Part shown: positions 16,517 to 25,964 of the stretch, piece after piece
How positions within the stretch are numbered: the first letter of the stretch is position 1
Layout: each line of letters opens with the position of its first letter
Source: Candidatus Alectryocaccomicrobium excrementavium
Lineage (GTDB): Bacteria > Bacillota > Clostridia > Christensenellales > Aristaeellaceae
Reading direction: 5' to 3'
Assembly (NCBI GenBank): GCA_018716755.1
Contig: DVJN01000036.1
Span: 1 to 38,640, forward strand
Length of the DNA: 38,640 bases
Notes under the pieces: generated by a model
Databases searched by the model: none
Told to the model about the DNA's origin: nothing
The model's input: the letters and a program-made list of their open reading frames with translations, nothing else
Program-made: the position numbers and the translations under genes

Positions 16517-17311
16517 TTATTTAATAAATTTGTCATGAGCCAAAGCAATTGCGTTATAAATTTCCTTTTGGTCAACTTCTTTGACGCATTTTTGCCGTAT
16601 TTCAAGTAAAAATTCCACATTCCCCTCCGGCCCCGTGATAGGAGAATAATCAAAACCCGAAACCTTCCATTCGCATTTATGGGCAAATTCCACAATATCC
16701 AGCACAACAGCGCGGTGCACATTCATATCCCGCACCACGCCCTTGGGGCCCACATCCTCGCGCCGCGCCTCAAACTGGGGCTTGATCAGCGCCACAAAAC
16801 GCGCCCCCTCCCGCAGCAGCGGCAGACAGGCGGGCAAAATCTTTTTGAGGGAAATAAAAGAAACGTCCGTCGCCGCGAAATCCATCGGCTGCTCGAACAT
16901 CTCCCGCGACAAATAGCGCGCGTTCTGCCGCTCCATCACGACCACGCGCGGATCCGAGCGCAGCCGGTAATCCAGCTGGTTGTATCCCACATCCACAGCG
17001 TAAACGCGTGCCGCGCCCGCGCGCAGCATCACATCCGTAAAGCCGCCGGTCGACGCTCCCACATCCAGGCATACCGCACCGCGCACATCGATGGAGAACA
17101 CGTCCAGCGCCTTTTGCAGCTTTTTCGCGCCCCGGCTCACAAAGGGGTGCAGTTCTCCGCGCACCCAGACGCGCGCTTCCGGCTTCACGCCCTGCGAAGG
17201 CTTCTGCGCGCGCTCCTCGCCCACAAACACGCGCCCTTCCATGACGAGCGCGCGCGCAAGCTCCAAGCTGGCCGCCAGGCCTTCCTTCACCAATCGTTCG
17301 TCGACGCGCAT
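16517..17311 (-). CDS. tlyA: TlyA-family S4/FtsJ RNA methyltransferase
   Basis: A 264-aa protein with an N-terminal S4 RNA-binding domain (RVDERLVKEGLAASLELARALVM) and an FtsJ-type methyltransferase domain. The SAM-binding motif is CLDVGASTGGFTDVML near residue 85. DVSFISLKKILP and LIKPQFEARREDVG carry the catalytic Asp/Lys regions. TlyA members 2'-O-methylate ribosomal RNA; some are haemolysin-like by name only. ATG at 17311 with GGAGGG 4 nt upstream was chosen; an ATG 12 bases earlier lacks a ribosome site. The start overlaps the dxs end by 25 nt. The last 30 or so codons are noticeably AT-rich relative to the rest. Confidence 0.93.
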   Translation of the reverse strand: MRVDERLVKEGLAASLELARALVMEGRVFVGEERAQKPSQGVKPEARVWVRGELHPFVSRGAKKLQKALDVFSIDVRGAVCLDVGASTGGFTDVMLRAGAARVYAVDVGYNQLDYRLRSDPRVVVMERQNARYLSREMFEQPMDFAATDVSFISLKKILPACLPLLREGARFVALIKPQFEARREDVGPKGVVRDMNVHRAVVLDIVEFAHKCEWKVSGFDYSPITGPEGNVEFLLEIRQKCVKEVDQKEIYNAIALAHDKFIK

Positions 17312-19149
17312 GTTTCCCTCCATCTCGCATAAATCGCGTTCGCAATGGCCCGCGGCGTCAGGCCCAGCATTTCCAGCTGCTGCTGCACGCTCGCCTGCGG
17401 AATGAATTCATCCGGCACTCCGAGCATAAACACGCTGGCAGCCTTTTCCCGCGCGCAGAGCCATTCCTGCACTGCGCTGCCAAAGCCCCCGCTCGTCACA
17501 TTGTCTTCCAGCGTAACGAGCAGCGCGGGCGCGTCCGCCATATGCGCGAGCATAGCCTCATCCAGTGGCTTAACAAAGCGTGCATCCACCACCGCGCAGG
17601 AAACGCCCCGCCCTTCCAGCAGTTCCGCCGCGGCCAGCGCGGCCGCCACCATGCGGCCCAGCGCCAGGACTGCCACATCGCTCCCAGCGCGCAGTTCTTC
17701 CCATTCGCCCAGGCGCAGCGGCGGCCTGTCCGCTCCGCCCGCCACGCATTCCTTGGAATAGCGGATTGCCATCGGCCCGGAAAGCGAAAGCGCAACCTCA
17801 ATGAGCCGGTACAAATCGCCCTCGTCGCGCGGGGAGGCGACGGCAAGGCCGGGCATCTGGCGCAAATACGCCAAATCGAAAATCCCTTGGTGGGTTTCGC
17901 CATCCGGGCCGGTGAGCCCGGAGCGATCCAGCAAAAACACCACCGGCGCCCGGTTTAAGCAAGCATCCATCATGATCTGATCGTATGCACGCTGCAAAAA
18001 TGTGGAGTAAATGCACACAAACGGCCGCATGCCCGCCAGCGCCATGCCGGAAGCCATGGTGACCGCGTGCTCCTCCGCGATGCCCACGTCGAAAAAGCGG
18101 CGGGGATGCGCCTTGGCAAAAGCGCTCATGCCTGTGCCATCCGGCATGGCCGCGGTGATCACCGCGATGCGCTGGTCCGCCCGCGCCCGTTCGATAAGGT
18201 GCGCCGCCGCCAGCTTTCCACTATCCGCCGTTCCGCTGGTGGGCTCCACATAAAATGGCGCCACCCCATGGAACTTATCCGGCCGGTCTTCTGCGGGAAT
18301 GTACCCCTTGCCCTTTTGCGTTACCACATGGATGAGCACCGGCCCTTCTGCCTGCTTGGCCCGCTCGAACGTTTCGCGCATGCGGGCGATATCATGCCCG
18401 TCGATCGGCCCATAGTATTCCAGCCCCAGCGCCTCGAAAAATTTTCCGTTGATCAGTGCGGTCTTCACAGCGTCCCGCATCCATTCCATCAGGCGCAACA
18501 GCGGCGCGCCCACCAGCGGAACGTGCTGGAGCGTATTGCGCAGCGCGCGCTTCATCGAGCGGTAAACGCCGCTCTGCCGCAAATGCGTCAAATAGCCCGA
18601 CAGAGCTCCCACGTTGGGCGAAATGGACATCGTATTGTCATTCAGCACCACGATCAGCGGCACGAGCGAGCCGCCCGCATCGTTGAGCGCCTCGTAGCAC
18701 ATGCCGCCCGTAAGCGCGCCATCGCCCACCACGGCGACCACATGCCGCTTTTCGCCCCGCAGGCGATAGGCGCGTGCCATGCCCAGCGCGGCGGAAATCG
18801 CCGTCGACGCATGCCCCACACCAAATGCGTCGTACCGGCTTTCCTGCACGCGGGGGAAGCCGCTCAGGCCTCCCTTCTGGCGCAGGGTGGAAAACTGGCG
18901 GTAACGCCCCGTAAGCAATTTGTGCACATACGCCTGGTGCCCCACATCGAACAGAATTTTGTCCTCCGGCGCTTCAAAAACGCAGTGCAGCGCGATGGTC
19001 AATTCCACCGCGCCCAAATTGCTCGCGAGATGCCCTCCCTGGCTGGAAACCACGCGAATCAGCACTTCACGGATCTCATCCGCCAGCGAGGCAAGCTCTT
19101 CTTCCGTCAACGCCCGCAAATCCAGCGGCGAACGCAATTCCTCCAGCAT
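17287..19149 (-). CDS. dxs: 1-Deoxy-D-xylulose-5-phosphate synthase
   Basis: A 620-aa thiamine-diphosphate enzyme condensing pyruvate and glyceraldehyde 3-phosphate in the first step of the MEP isoprenoid pathway. VVSSQGGHLASNLGAVELT opens the family domain. VVGDGALTGGMCYEALNDAG is the thiamine-diphosphate/Mg motif, GHDIARMRETF the domain join, and FFDVGIAEEHAVTMASGMAL carries the catalytic Glu of the transketolase pyrimidine domain. Length is standard. It sits with ispA and tlyA in the classic clostridial order; the 3' end overlaps tlyA. Confidence 0.97.
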   Translation of the reverse strand: MLEELRSPLDLRALTEEELASLADEIREVLIRVVSSQGGHLASNLGAVELTIALHCVFEAPEDKILFDVGHQAYVHKLLTGRYRQFSTLRQKGGLSGFPRVQESRYDAFGVGHASTAISAALGMARAYRLRGEKRHVVAVVGDGALTGGMCYEALNDAGGSLVPLIVVLNDNTMSISPNVGALSGYLTHLRQSGVYRSMKRALRNTLQHVPLVGAPLLRLMEWMRDAVKTALINGKFFEALGLEYYGPIDGHDIARMRETFERAKQAEGPVLIHVVTQKGKGYIPAEDRPDKFHGVAPFYVEPTSGTADSGKLAAAHLIERARADQRIAVITAAMPDGTGMSAFAKAHPRRFFDVGIAEEHAVTMASGMALAGMRPFVCIYSTFLQRAYDQIMMDACLNRAPVVFLLDRSGLTGPDGETHQGIFDLAYLRQMPGLAVASPRDEGDLYRLIEVALSLSGPMAIRYSKECVAGGADRPPLRLGEWEELRAGSDVAVLALGRMVAAALAAAELLEGRGVSCAVVDARFVKPLDEAMLAHMADAPALLVTLEDNVTSGGFGSAVQEWLCAREKAASVFMLGVPDEFIPQASVQQQLEMLGLTPRAIANAIYARWRETCASTNDW

Positions 19150-19158
19150 AAGCCTCTC

Positions 19159-19611
19159 CTAGTAAATCACGAGAAACGCCAGAAGGATTCCCAGCAGCAT
19201 GCCCATGAACACTTCCAGCGGCGTGTGCCCCAGCAATTCCTTCAGCTTTTCCCCTGTTCCGGTAAAATCCCCGCTTTCGATCAATTCTTCAACGATGCAG
19301 TTGATCTGCATGGCCTGTTTGCCTGCCGCGCGGCGCACGCCCGCTGCATCCGTCATCACCACCACGGCAACCACAAAGCTGATGGCGAATTCCGAGCTGT
19401 TGAAACCATTGACCAGCCCGATGGAAGTGGACAACGCGCTCACGATCGCGGAATGCGAACTGGGCATGCCGCCCAGCGAAAAAAGCAGCCTGGCGTTCAG
19501 ACGCTTTTCCCGCACTCCAGCAATCAGCACCTTGATCGCCTGCGCCACAAACCACGCCAGCACGCCCACCCACATGATCCGGTTGGAGAACAGCTCCTCA
19601 AACACATACAT
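19159..19611 (-). CDS. Divergent PAP2-family membrane protein (YuiD-like)
   Basis: A 150-aa membrane protein of the divergent PAP2 (DUF212, YuiD) family. FSLGGMPSSHSAIVSALSTS and LLGHTPLEVFMGMLLGI are the two conserved blocks, resembling the phosphatase motifs (SSHS and the later GHT..E) of PAP2 enzymes. Three or four hydrophobic helices are visible (about residues 12-30, 70-90, 132-150). It is usually found next to ispA/dxs, as here, and a role in polyprenyl-phosphate metabolism is often suspected, but its substrate is not established. Gene spacing of 7-10 nt on each side indicates an operon. Confidence 0.9.
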   Translation of the reverse strand: MYVFEELFSNRIMWVGVLAWFVAQAIKVLIAGVREKRLNARLLFSLGGMPSSHSAIVSALSTSIGLVNGFNSSEFAISFVVAVVVMTDAAGVRRAAGKQAMQINCIVEELIESGDFTGTGEKLKELLGHTPLEVFMGMLLGILLAFLVIY

Positions 19612-19618
19612 GGGCGGC

Positions 19619-20491
19619 CTACTTTCTGCGCGTGAGCATATCCGCCGCCAGGCGAATGAACGGCTGCGCCGCGCCCTGGAAATGTGAAATGGAGGCGACC
19701 GCCTTGTCGTGCAGCGCCTGCATGCGCGCGCGCGTACCCTCCACGCCGAACAGGCGCACCGCCGTCAGCTTACCCTCGTCTGCATCCTTGCCAATGCTCT
19801 TGCCCAGTTCTTCCGGCGTGGAAAACACATCGAGCAGATCATCCGCATATTGGAACAAAAGGCCGAACGCCTCCGCATAGCCCGTTAGCGCATCCATGGC
19901 CTCGCTGCCCGCGCCGCAAAAGCGGCCCGCACCGCGCATGGCGCCCAGGAACATGCCGCAGGTTTTGCCCGTGTGGATCGCAAGGAGCGTTTCTTCATCC
20001 ACCCCTTGTTTGCCCTCGCAGGCCAAATCCAGCGACTGCCCGCGCACCATGTATTCCACGCCCGCGCCGCGCGCGATTTCCGCCATGGCGGCCACGCGCC
20101 GCTCCAGCGACTGGGGGTGCGCCAACGCGTCCGCGAGCATGCGCTCATAGGCGCAGTTCAACAGCCCGTCGCCCGCCAGCACTGCCTGGCCATCGCCAAA
20201 GACCACGTGGTTGGTGGGCTTGCCGCGCCGCAGGGTGTCGTTGTCCATGGCGGGCAAATCGTCGTGAATCAGTGAATAGGTATGGATCATTTCCAGAGCG
20301 CAGGCGTATTCCAGCGCTTCGCGCCAGTTCTCGCCCATCATTTCAACCGCTGCGAGCAGCATGCACGGGCGCAGCCGCTTGCCACCCGCGAGCAGACTGT
20401 ACCGCATGGCCGCGCTCAAAGGCGGCGCTTCTTCCGCGGGTAAAATCGCGCCCAGGCGCTCCTCCACCGTTTCCCGGTATTTCTCCAGCAT
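19619..20491 (-). CDS. ispA: Polyprenyl diphosphate (farnesyl) synthase
   Basis: A 290-aa short-chain trans-prenyltransferase making farnesyl or geranylgeranyl diphosphate from IPP and allylic diphosphates. The first Asp-rich motif is IHDDLPAMDNDTLRRGKPT near residues 73-92 and the second is FQYADDLLDVF near 213-223. GGKRLRPCMLL binds IPP. The DDLPAMD form with two residues inserted between Asp pairs is typical of bacterial FPP synthases. It lies between xseB and the YuiD-like gene, upstream of dxs. Confidence 0.96.
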   Translation of the reverse strand: MLEKYRETVEERLGAILPAEEAPPLSAAMRYSLLAGGKRLRPCMLLAAVEMMGENWREALEYACALEMIHTYSLIHDDLPAMDNDTLRRGKPTNHVVFGDGQAVLAGDGLLNCAYERMLADALAHPQSLERRVAAMAEIARGAGVEYMVRGQSLDLACEGKQGVDEETLLAIHTGKTCGMFLGAMRGAGRFCGAGSEAMDALTGYAEAFGLLFQYADDLLDVFSTPEELGKSIGKDADEGKLTAVRLFGVEGTRARMQALHDKAVASISHFQGAAQPFIRLAADMLTRRK

Positions 20492-20503
20492 ACGCTTTTC
20501 TCC

Positions 20504-20719
20504 TCACTGTTCCGGCCGCTCAATTTCGGCCTCGCCATTCTGGGTAAGCACCGTGATGCGCGCTTCACCCTCATCCAGCATGGCCTTCAATTTCTGGTAA
20601 AGTTCCGCGCCGCGTTTATAGGCCGCGAAGGAATCGTTCAGCGAAAGCTGGCCACCTTCCAGCGCCCGTACCGTGGCCTCCAATTCGGCCATTCCTTCTT
20701 CAAACGTGCATTCTTCCAT
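20504..20719 (-). CDS. xseB: Exodeoxyribonuclease VII small subunit
   Basis: A 71-aa small subunit of exonuclease VII, which degrades single-stranded DNA with XseA. The sequence FEEGMAELEATVRALEGGQL, then LNDSFAAYKRGAELYQKLKAMLDEGEARI, is the complete two-helix family domain. The tail is short and acidic. ATG at 20719 is preferred over the longer upstream frame because it matches the family start and has GGGGAG upstream. It starts 13 nt after xseA. Confidence 0.95.
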   Translation of the reverse strand: MEECTFEEGMAELEATVRALEGGQLSLNDSFAAYKRGAELYQKLKAMLDEGEARITVLTQNGEAEIERPEQ

Positions 20720-20732
20720 AAAACTTTCTCCC

Positions 20733-22037
20733 CTACAGGCCATTGCCCGCCTGCGTTTCTGCTTTTTGGTTCTCCACCGCTTCCACGCGCGCCGTAGCCC
20801 GCCCATCGCGCAGCACGATGGCGACGGTTTCGCCCGCGTGCAGGCTTTCCGTCCCCGTCACGAGAGAGCCATCCGCCTTTTCCACCACAGCAAAGCCGCG
20901 CGATAGCACGCTCCTGGGGTTGAGGGCGTCCAGCGAGCGCCGGGCCAACGCCAGGGACCTCTGCGCCGCGCGCAACCGCTGCTCCACGGCCGCATTCATG
21001 CGCTGATAAAGCAGCGCCAACGTCGCGCTGGCGGAACGCGCGGAAACCCCTACGGCCGCATTCATGCGCTGGTTAAGCAGCGCCAGGCGGTTCCTGCGCT
21101 CGCCGGTCAGCAGCTTACCCGGCATGGTGAGCGCAGCGGACGCACCCAGAGCCAGCAGCCGCGCGCGGGCCAGCGCCAGCTGCGCCTTCAGTCCGCTGGC
21201 CAACCGCCCCGCCAGGGCGGCCAGGTTCCGCTCCAGCTCCGCGCGCACAGGCACCGCCAGTTCCGCCGCGTTGGACGGCGTGGCCGCGCGCGCATCCGCG
21301 GCAAAATCCGCGAGGGTAAAATCGATTTCGTGCCCCACACAGGAAACAACGGGAATGGCCGAGGCGCGAATGGCGCGCACGACAACTTCTTCGTTAAAGG
21401 CCCACAAATCCTCCATCGATCCGCCGCCGCGCCCCACGAGCAGCACGTCCACGCCGCCGCGCGCGTTGAGGCGCGCAATGGCGCGGGCGATGTCTTCCGC
21501 CGCGCCATCGCCCTGCACGGCGCAGGGGGAAAGCACGATACTCACATGCGGATTGCGCGCCTGGCACACGCGCACAATATCCCAAAATGCCGCGCCACCC
21601 AATGCTGTCGCCACGCCAATGGCGCGCGGGTAAGCGGGCAGGGGGCGCTTGAGCGCGGGATCGAAAATCCCTTCGCCGGCCAGCTTTTTCTTTCTGCGCT
21701 CGAATTCGCGATAGAGGTCGCCCGCGCCGGCCTCCTGCATGGCCTCCACATAGAGCTGATACGCGCCATCGCGCACAAACACCGAGGCGCTGCCCGTGAC
21801 CACGACCTTCATCCCCTCTTTGGGAGAAAAGTCCAGCGAAAGCGCGTTCTGGCGAAACATCACGCACTGCACGCGGGCCTTATCATCCTTCAGGATGAAA
21901 TACTTATGCCCGCTCACGTGGTGCTTAAAGCCGGAAATCTCCCCTTCCACCCGCACGCTGCGCAGCATGGGATCGCCCGCCATCTGGCGGCGCACGTATT
22001 CATTCAACTGGCTGACGGAAAGCGTCCATTCAGCCAC
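20733..22037 (-). CDS. xseA: Exodeoxyribonuclease VII large subunit
   Basis: A 434-aa catalytic subunit of exonuclease VII. The N-terminal OB fold starts [18 protein letters not shown] and includes [20 protein letters not shown]. The catalytic domain has [21 protein letters not shown] and [20 protein letters not shown], then a long coiled coil (about 270-390) used to bind XseB. The usual GVITSPTGAAIRDI block here reads [14 protein letters not shown], an unusual divergence at a normally well-conserved place. It overlaps folD by 8 nt. Confidence 0.95.
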   Translation of the reverse strand: MAEWTLSVSQLNEYVRRQMAGDPMLRSVRVEGEISGFKHHVSGHKYFILKDDKARVQCVMFRQNALSLDFSPKEGMKVVVTGSASVFVRDGAYQLYVEAMQEAGAGDLYREFERRKKKLAGEGIFDPALKRPLPAYPRAIGVATALGGAAFWDIVRVCQARNPHVSIVLSPCAVQGDGAAEDIARAIARLNARGGVDVLLVGRGGGSMEDLWAFNEEVVVRAIRASAIPVVSCVGHEIDFTLADFAADARAATPSNAAELAVPVRAELERNLAALAGRLASGLKAQLALARARLLALGASAALTMPGKLLTGERRNRLALLNQRMNAAVGVSARSASATLALLYQRMNAAVEQRLRAAQRSLALARRSLDALNPRSVLSRGFAVVEKADGSLVTGTESLHAGETVAIVLRDGRATARVEAVENQKAETQAGNGL

Positions 22038-22863
22038 GTTTGGCCGCCTCCAGCGTGTTTTTGAGCAGCATGGCGATGGTCATGGGGCCCACGCCGCCGG
22101 GTACGGGCGTGATCCAGCCCGCCACCTGGCTGGCAGCTTCGTAATCCACATCGCCCGTGATGCTGCCATCTTCCAGGCGGTTGATTCCCACATCGATCAC
22201 CGCTGCCCCGGGCTTGATCCAATCGCCCTTGATAAAGCGGGGCTTGCCAATGGCCGCGACCAGAATATCCGCCGTGCGGCAGATTTCAGGCAAATTTTTC
22301 GTGCGGGAGTGGCACACCGTCACCGTGCAGTTTTCGCGCAGAAGCAACAGCGCCATGGGCTTGCCGACGATATTCGACCGCCCCACCACCACTGCGTGCG
22401 CGCCCTCCATGGGCACGCCCGAACGCTTGAGCAATTCCAAACAGCCCTGCGGCGTGCAGGCCACGGGCGCCTTCTGCCCAAGGAGCAGCTTGCCTGCGCT
22501 CACCGGCAAAAAGCCATCCGCATCCTTGGCGGGATCGATGGCGGCGAGGATTTCCTGCTCGTCCAAATGCTTGGGCAAGGGGAGCTGCACGAGGATGCCG
22601 TGAATCTGCGGATCCGCGTTCTGTTCGCGAATGCAAGCGAGCAATTCCTCCCGCGCCGTTTCGGCGGGCAATTTGATTGTGCTGGAATAAAAACCCGCGT
22701 CCTTGCACGCGCGCGCCTTGTTGCGCACATAAATGGCCGACGCAGGATCGTCACCCACCAAAATCACGCACAGGCCGGGCACAACGCCCAATTTCTGCGC
22801 TTCTTCCCGCAGCTCCGCGCGGATTTCCTTTGCCGTCTGCTTGCCATCAATAACCACCGTCAT
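22030..22863 (-). CDS. folD: Bifunctional methylene-THF dehydrogenase/cyclohydrolase
   Basis: A 277-aa enzyme interconverting 5,10-methylene-THF and 10-formyl-[25 protein letters not shown] contains the catalytic Lys and Tyr. [12 protein letters not shown] and DADGFLPVS follow. [14 protein letters not shown] is the NADP-binding loop and [16 protein letters not shown] the C-terminal signature. Standard length. The ATG overlaps the stop of the Kae1-like gene by 4 nt. Confidence 0.97.
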   Translation of the reverse strand: MTVVIDGKQTAKEIRAELREEAQKLGVVPGLCVILVGDDPASAIYVRNKARACKDAGFYSSTIKLPAETAREELLACIREQNADPQIHGILVQLPLPKHLDEQEILAAIDPAKDADGFLPVSAGKLLLGQKAPVACTPQGCLELLKRSGVPMEGAHAVVVGRSNIVGKPMALLLLRENCTVTVCHSRTKNLPEICRTADILVAAIGKPRFIKGDWIKPGAAVIDVGINRLEDGSITGDVDYEAASQVAGWITPVPGGVGPMTIAMLLKNTLEAAKRG

Positions 22864-23798
22864 CGCACACCCTCCTCTGTAAGCCTGTCGTACCCTATCA
22901 AAGCTACGCCCACGGCGTTGTCGCCGGAATATTCCGGCTTGCCCCAGCAGAGCGCCACTTTCAAACCATTTCGCCTGAGGCGCGCTGGAAGCAGCTCGCG
23001 CAAAAGCGCGCTGGAAGCCACACCGCCGCCCAACAATACCTGTTTTGCCCCCGTTTCCCGCACGGCAATTTCGATCAATTTCGCCACCGCGCGGGAAAGG
23101 TAGGAATACACTTCCGCCGCCACATCCGCCCCGGGAACGCCCGCGGCGATCATGCGCATCGCCTGCGCTTCCGCGCCGGAAAGGCTCACCTGGTTGCCCC
23201 GGTGCGAAAGCGGCATCGCGCCCTTTGCACTCCCCTGCCGCGCAAGCGCTTCCAGCGCCGGGCCCGCAGGAAACGGCAGTCCCAGAGCCACGCCTACACG
23301 GTCGACCAACTGGCCCGCGTGCAAATCCGCGGACATGGCGATCAGCCGCGTTTTAAGCCCTTGCCCCACGAACACAGCTTCCGTCGTGCCGCCGGAGAGG
23401 TGCAGTGCCACAAATTCCGCTTCCCCGCATCCGCTATCCACCAGGGCGGCGCGAATGTGCCCCTGCTGGTGGCTGGTTTCCACCAGCGGCACGCCCTGTG
23501 CGGCGGCAATGGCGCGCGCCGCGCACTCGCCCGCCTTGAAGACCGGCATGTAGGAACCCTCCGCGTCCCGCGGGCGCGTGCTCACGCACACGGCGTCCAC
23601 CGAAGCGCGACAGCGCGCAAACAGCGCCTCCAGCAATTCCGGCAGGCGCTCTACGTGCTGAAATAAGGCGCTGGACTGGCGCAAACCGCGCTCGCCCTGC
23701 GCCACGCTGAGCAGGCGGCGCTCCTGCGAAACACGCCCTTCCTCCGCCAGCGCGACAGACGTCGTGTAGCAGCTGGTGTCAATGCCCAACACGCGCAT
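22860..23798 (-). CDS. Kae1/TsaD-like domain protein
   Basis: A 312-aa ASKHA-fold protein related to TsaD/Kae1, the enzyme making threonylcarbamoyl-adenosine in t[20 protein letters not shown] opens the fold. SHQQGH matches the metal-binding HxxxH, and [23 protein letters not shown] and [12 protein letters not shown] match the nucleotide-binding blocks. It is shorter and more divergent than typical TsaD (about 335-345 aa). Clostridia often carry such a paralog beside xseA/folD, with the true tsaD elsewhere. Because the metal and nucleotide motifs survive, enzymatic activity is plausible. I leave the symbol blank because TsaD function cannot be confirmed from this window. Confidence 0.82.
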   Translation of the reverse strand: MRVLGIDTSCYTTSVALAEEGRVSQERRLLSVAQGERGLRQSSALFQHVERLPELLEALFARCRASVDAVCVSTRPRDAEGSYMPVFKAGECAARAIAAAQGVPLVETSHQQGHIRAALVDSGCGEAEFVALHLSGGTTEAVFVGQGLKTRLIAMSADLHAGQLVDRVGVALGLPFPAGPALEALARQGSAKGAMPLSHRGNQVSLSGAEAQAMRMIAAGVPGADVAAEVYSYLSRAVAKLIEIAVRETGAKQVLLGGGVASSALLRELLPARLRRNGLKVALCWGKPEYSGDNAVGVALIGYDRLTEEGVR

Positions 23799-23801
23799 AC
23801 G

Positions 23802-24197
23802 CTACTGCCTCGCGCGGCGGATGCTGCCCAGAACGCCGTTGATAAAGGCGGCGGACCGCTCCGTGGAATACAATTTGGAAAGCTCCACCGCTTCGTTCAC
23901 CGCCACAGGCCCGGGGACTTCGCCAGCCAGGATTTCGAACACAGCTACGCGCAATATGGCCAGATCCACGCGGTTCATGCGGTCCAGCGACCAACCCCTG
24001 GCGAATTGGGCGATCCAGCCGTCGATCTCCGCCTGGCGCGCCTTCACGCCCTCGACCACCTCGTCGATGTAGCCGACTTCCTCGTCCTCCCTGGGCACTT
24101 CCAGCAAACCAAAAATCGTATCGTCGCCGCCATTTCCGCCCATTTCCCATTCGAAAACGAGCTTCATGGCGGCGGCGCGCGCCGCCGTTCTGTCCAT
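23802..24197 (-). CDS. nusB: Transcription antitermination factor NusB
   Basis: A 131-aa all-helical RNA-binding protein that acts with NusE/S10 in rRNA antitermination. TAARAAAMKLVFEWEM is the N-terminal helix pair, and the C-terminal VDLAILRVAVFEILAGEVPGPVAVNEAVELSKLYSTERSAAFINGVLGSI is diagnostic in its parts (R.D..ILR.A..E, NEAVELSK, FINGVL). GAGGAGG lies 7 nt before the ATG. Next to DUF2273 and the Asp23 genes, its conserved location in Clostridia. Confidence 0.95.
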   Translation of the reverse strand: MDRTAARAAAMKLVFEWEMGGNGGDDTIFGLLEVPREDEEVGYIDEVVEGVKARQAEIDGWIAQFARGWSLDRMNRVDLAILRVAVFEILAGEVPGPVAVNEAVELSKLYSTERSAAFINGVLGSIRRARQ

Positions 24198-24223
24198 CGG
24201 GCAGCCTCCTCACATCATACGTA

Positions 24224-24463
24224 TTACGCGGACTTGCCGCGCCGCGAAAGCAATTTGCCCACGGCGTGCAGCACGAGATTGGGGATATAACATCCCCCGC
24301 CGATCCACCATCCCAGCGCTGCGCAGGCCACGATGAGCAGCGAACGCCAAAATCCTATGCACAGCATCAGTACGCCCGCGCCCGCGCCCAGCAGCATGCC
24401 CGCTATGCGGCGGATGCCCAGCGCGTTAAGGCGCACCTCGCGCTCATTCTCCCGCGGTTCCAT
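24224..24463 (-). CDS. DUF2273 small membrane protein
   Basis: A 79-aa protein with one long or two short hydrophobic helices (about residues 20-55, IAGMLLGAGAGVLMLCIGFW and SLLIVACAALGWWIGGG), ending in a basic tail LLSRRGKSA. Size, position after amaP and before nusB, and the GF..GL..A..G.G..IG-like pattern fit the DUF2273 family found with Asp23/Gls24 proteins. Function unknown; probably part of a membrane-associated Asp23 assembly. It overlaps the amaP end by 20 nt. Confidence 0.8.
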   Translation of the reverse strand: MEPRENEREVRLNALGIRRIAGMLLGAGAGVLMLCIGFWRSLLIVACAALGWWIGGGCYIPNLVLHAVGKLLSRRGKSA

Positions 24464-25286
24464 CTTTCTTTATCCCTTCCTGTTCCTGCCCGCCGTCCGC
24501 ATCCGGCTCGTGCGCGCCTTCCCCGCCCGCTTCAGCCTCAGCTTCAGCGGCGGCGAAATCCTCCGCCACGCGCTGGAAACCATCGTCTTCTTCCGCCACC
24601 TGCACAGCTTCCGCCGCGCCCGGCGCTTCCGCCAGTTCCTCGCGCAGCGCGCTCTCATCGCGCACCGCGGGCTCCGGCGCGTAATAGATCTCTTCCTCGG
24701 GCTTCCCGTCCGCCCCGGACAGAGGCGCAGGCGCGGAAACGAACAGATCCGGCGCGGCCACAATGTCCGTCACAATCACCTTCACATCGCGCACCGCGAT
24801 ACCGGAATGCGTTTCGATATGGGTGCGGATGGCGCGCTGCATTTCCGCGGTGGCGTTGGGGATATTCCGGTCGCCCATCACGCTCACTTTGAGCTTGAGG
24901 GAAATGGAATCCGCGTGCTCGACAACGCGCACGTCCTTGCACGTTACGCCATCCATATTGGCCACGGCCTTGCTGGCCAGGCTGTGCAGCGCGGCCACCG
25001 ATACGAGTACTTCGCCATTATCGGAATCCTGCACGGAAACAAAGCCCGTGTGCCGCGAGCGCTCCCGCTTCACGTGGATAAAGACCACATACAGCGACCA
25101 AACCGCGCCCACGGCGAAAATAACGGCGTACAGCAGCGTCCAGCGGTGGTCATAATCGAACAGCGCCCAGCGCAAAAGCGCCTCCGCGTTTTTGCTCCAC
25201 ACGCCCGCCAGCAGCAGCGCGAAAACGGCGAACGCCACCAGCGCCAAAAGCGCCGTGAGCAGGCGCTCATACCAGCGCGGCTTCAT
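24444..25286 (-). CDS. amaP: AmaP-like Asp23 membrane anchor
   Basis: A 280-aa protein with two N-terminal membrane helices (about residues 8-28 and 49-72) followed by an Asp23-like segment (about 80-185: VSVAALHSLASKAVANMDGV, LKLKVSVMGDRNIP). This is the layout of AmaP, which tethers Asp23 to the membrane. The last 90 residues are an acidic Glu/Ala-rich tail, probably disordered. Its ATG overlaps the asp23 stop (ATGA). Confidence 0.85.
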   Translation of the reverse strand: MKPRWYERLLTALLALVAFAVFALLLAGVWSKNAEALLRWALFDYDHRWTLLYAVIFAVGAVWSLYVVFIHVKRERSRHTGFVSVQDSDNGEVLVSVAALHSLASKAVANMDGVTCKDVRVVEHADSISLKLKVSVMGDRNIPNATAEMQRAIRTHIETHSGIAVRDVKVIVTDIVAAPDLFVSAPAPLSGADGKPEEEIYYAPEPAVRDESALREELAEAPGAAEAVQVAEEDDGFQRVAEDFAAAEAEAEAGGEGAHEPDADGGQEQEGIKKDGTAGE

Positions 25287-25900
25287 AGCACATCACCCTT
25301 CCCGGGTTCCGCATCGTCCTCCACTTCGACCTCGATCTCCTCATCCCCCGCCGGTTCCGGCGCATCGGGGAATTCTTCGGCGATTTCCAGGTCTTCCTCC
25401 GGCGTTTCTTCGCCTTCGCCATCCGCGCGGGGCGGCTCGCCCTGCGCCTCGGAGCTGTGCTGCTGTTGCTGCTCTTCCAACATGCGCTGCTGGCGCGCTT
25501 CCAGCTCCAGCGCAGCCTTGTTTTCCTTTTCAAAGCTCACGCCCAGCACATGCACGTCCACGCTCTGCACATCCAGGCCGCTCATGGTTTCGATGGCCTT
25601 TTTCACGTTTTCCTGGATGCCCTTAGCCACATCCGGCACAGGGTTGCCATATTCCACAACGATGGAAACATCCACCAGCACGCGGTTGTTCTCAATGGCG
25701 ATTTTCACGCCCTTGGTGAAATTCTGGGTTCTGCGGGTAAAAATGTCCGCGATCGTACTGTTGCCCGTGGTCATACTGGCAACGCCCTCGACCTCGGTTG
25801 CGGCAAGGTTGGCCATTTTGGCCACGACATCCGTCGCGAAGGTCACCGTACCATTCGGGTTGTCGTTCCACTGAACGCTCGATGGCGTATTTTCATTCAT
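25283..25900 (-). CDS. Asp23/Gls24-family envelope stress protein
   Basis: A 205-aa protein. Residues about 15-125 form the Asp23/Gls24 domain (GTVTFATDVVAKMANLAATEVEGVASM, then VKIAIENNRVLVDVSIVVEYGNPVPDVAKGIQENVKKAIETMSGL in parts). A charged Gln/Glu-rich helix and an acidic Glu/Asp tail follow; such a tail is also seen on the adjacent AmaP. It is thought to form membrane-associated assemblies important for envelope homeostasis. GGAGGTG lies 8 nt before the ATG, and a good sigma-A promoter lies in the 64-nt gap behind spoIIIAH. Confidence 0.92.
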   Translation of the reverse strand: MNENTPSSVQWNDNPNGTVTFATDVVAKMANLAATEVEGVASMTTGNSTIADIFTRRTQNFTKGVKIAIENNRVLVDVSIVVEYGNPVPDVAKGIQENVKKAIETMSGLDVQSVDVHVLGVSFEKENKAALELEARQQRMLEEQQQQHSSEAQGEPPRADGEGEETPEEDLEIAEEFPDAPEPAGDEEIEVEVEDDAEPGKGDVL

Positions 25901-25930
25901 GCCATATGCACCTCCGTTTCATCTTTCTCT

Positions 25931-25959
25931 ATTATACCAGAATTTGCGCCGCGAATCAA
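25931..25959 (-). promoter_or_regulatory. Sigma-A promoter of asp23 and following genes
   Basis: On the minus strand TTGATT (25954-25959), a 17-bp spacer and TATAAT (25931-25936) preceded by TG at the extended -10 position. It separates vegetative asp23-amaP-DUF2273-nusB expression from the sporulation operon upstream. Confidence 0.85.
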
Positions 25960-25964
25960 ACCGG

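Noticed and set aside
22860..23798. Calling the Kae1-like gene tsaD
   Set aside because: The motifs fit, but the protein is short and divergent, and the location is that of a common clostridial paralog, so the symbol is withheld.
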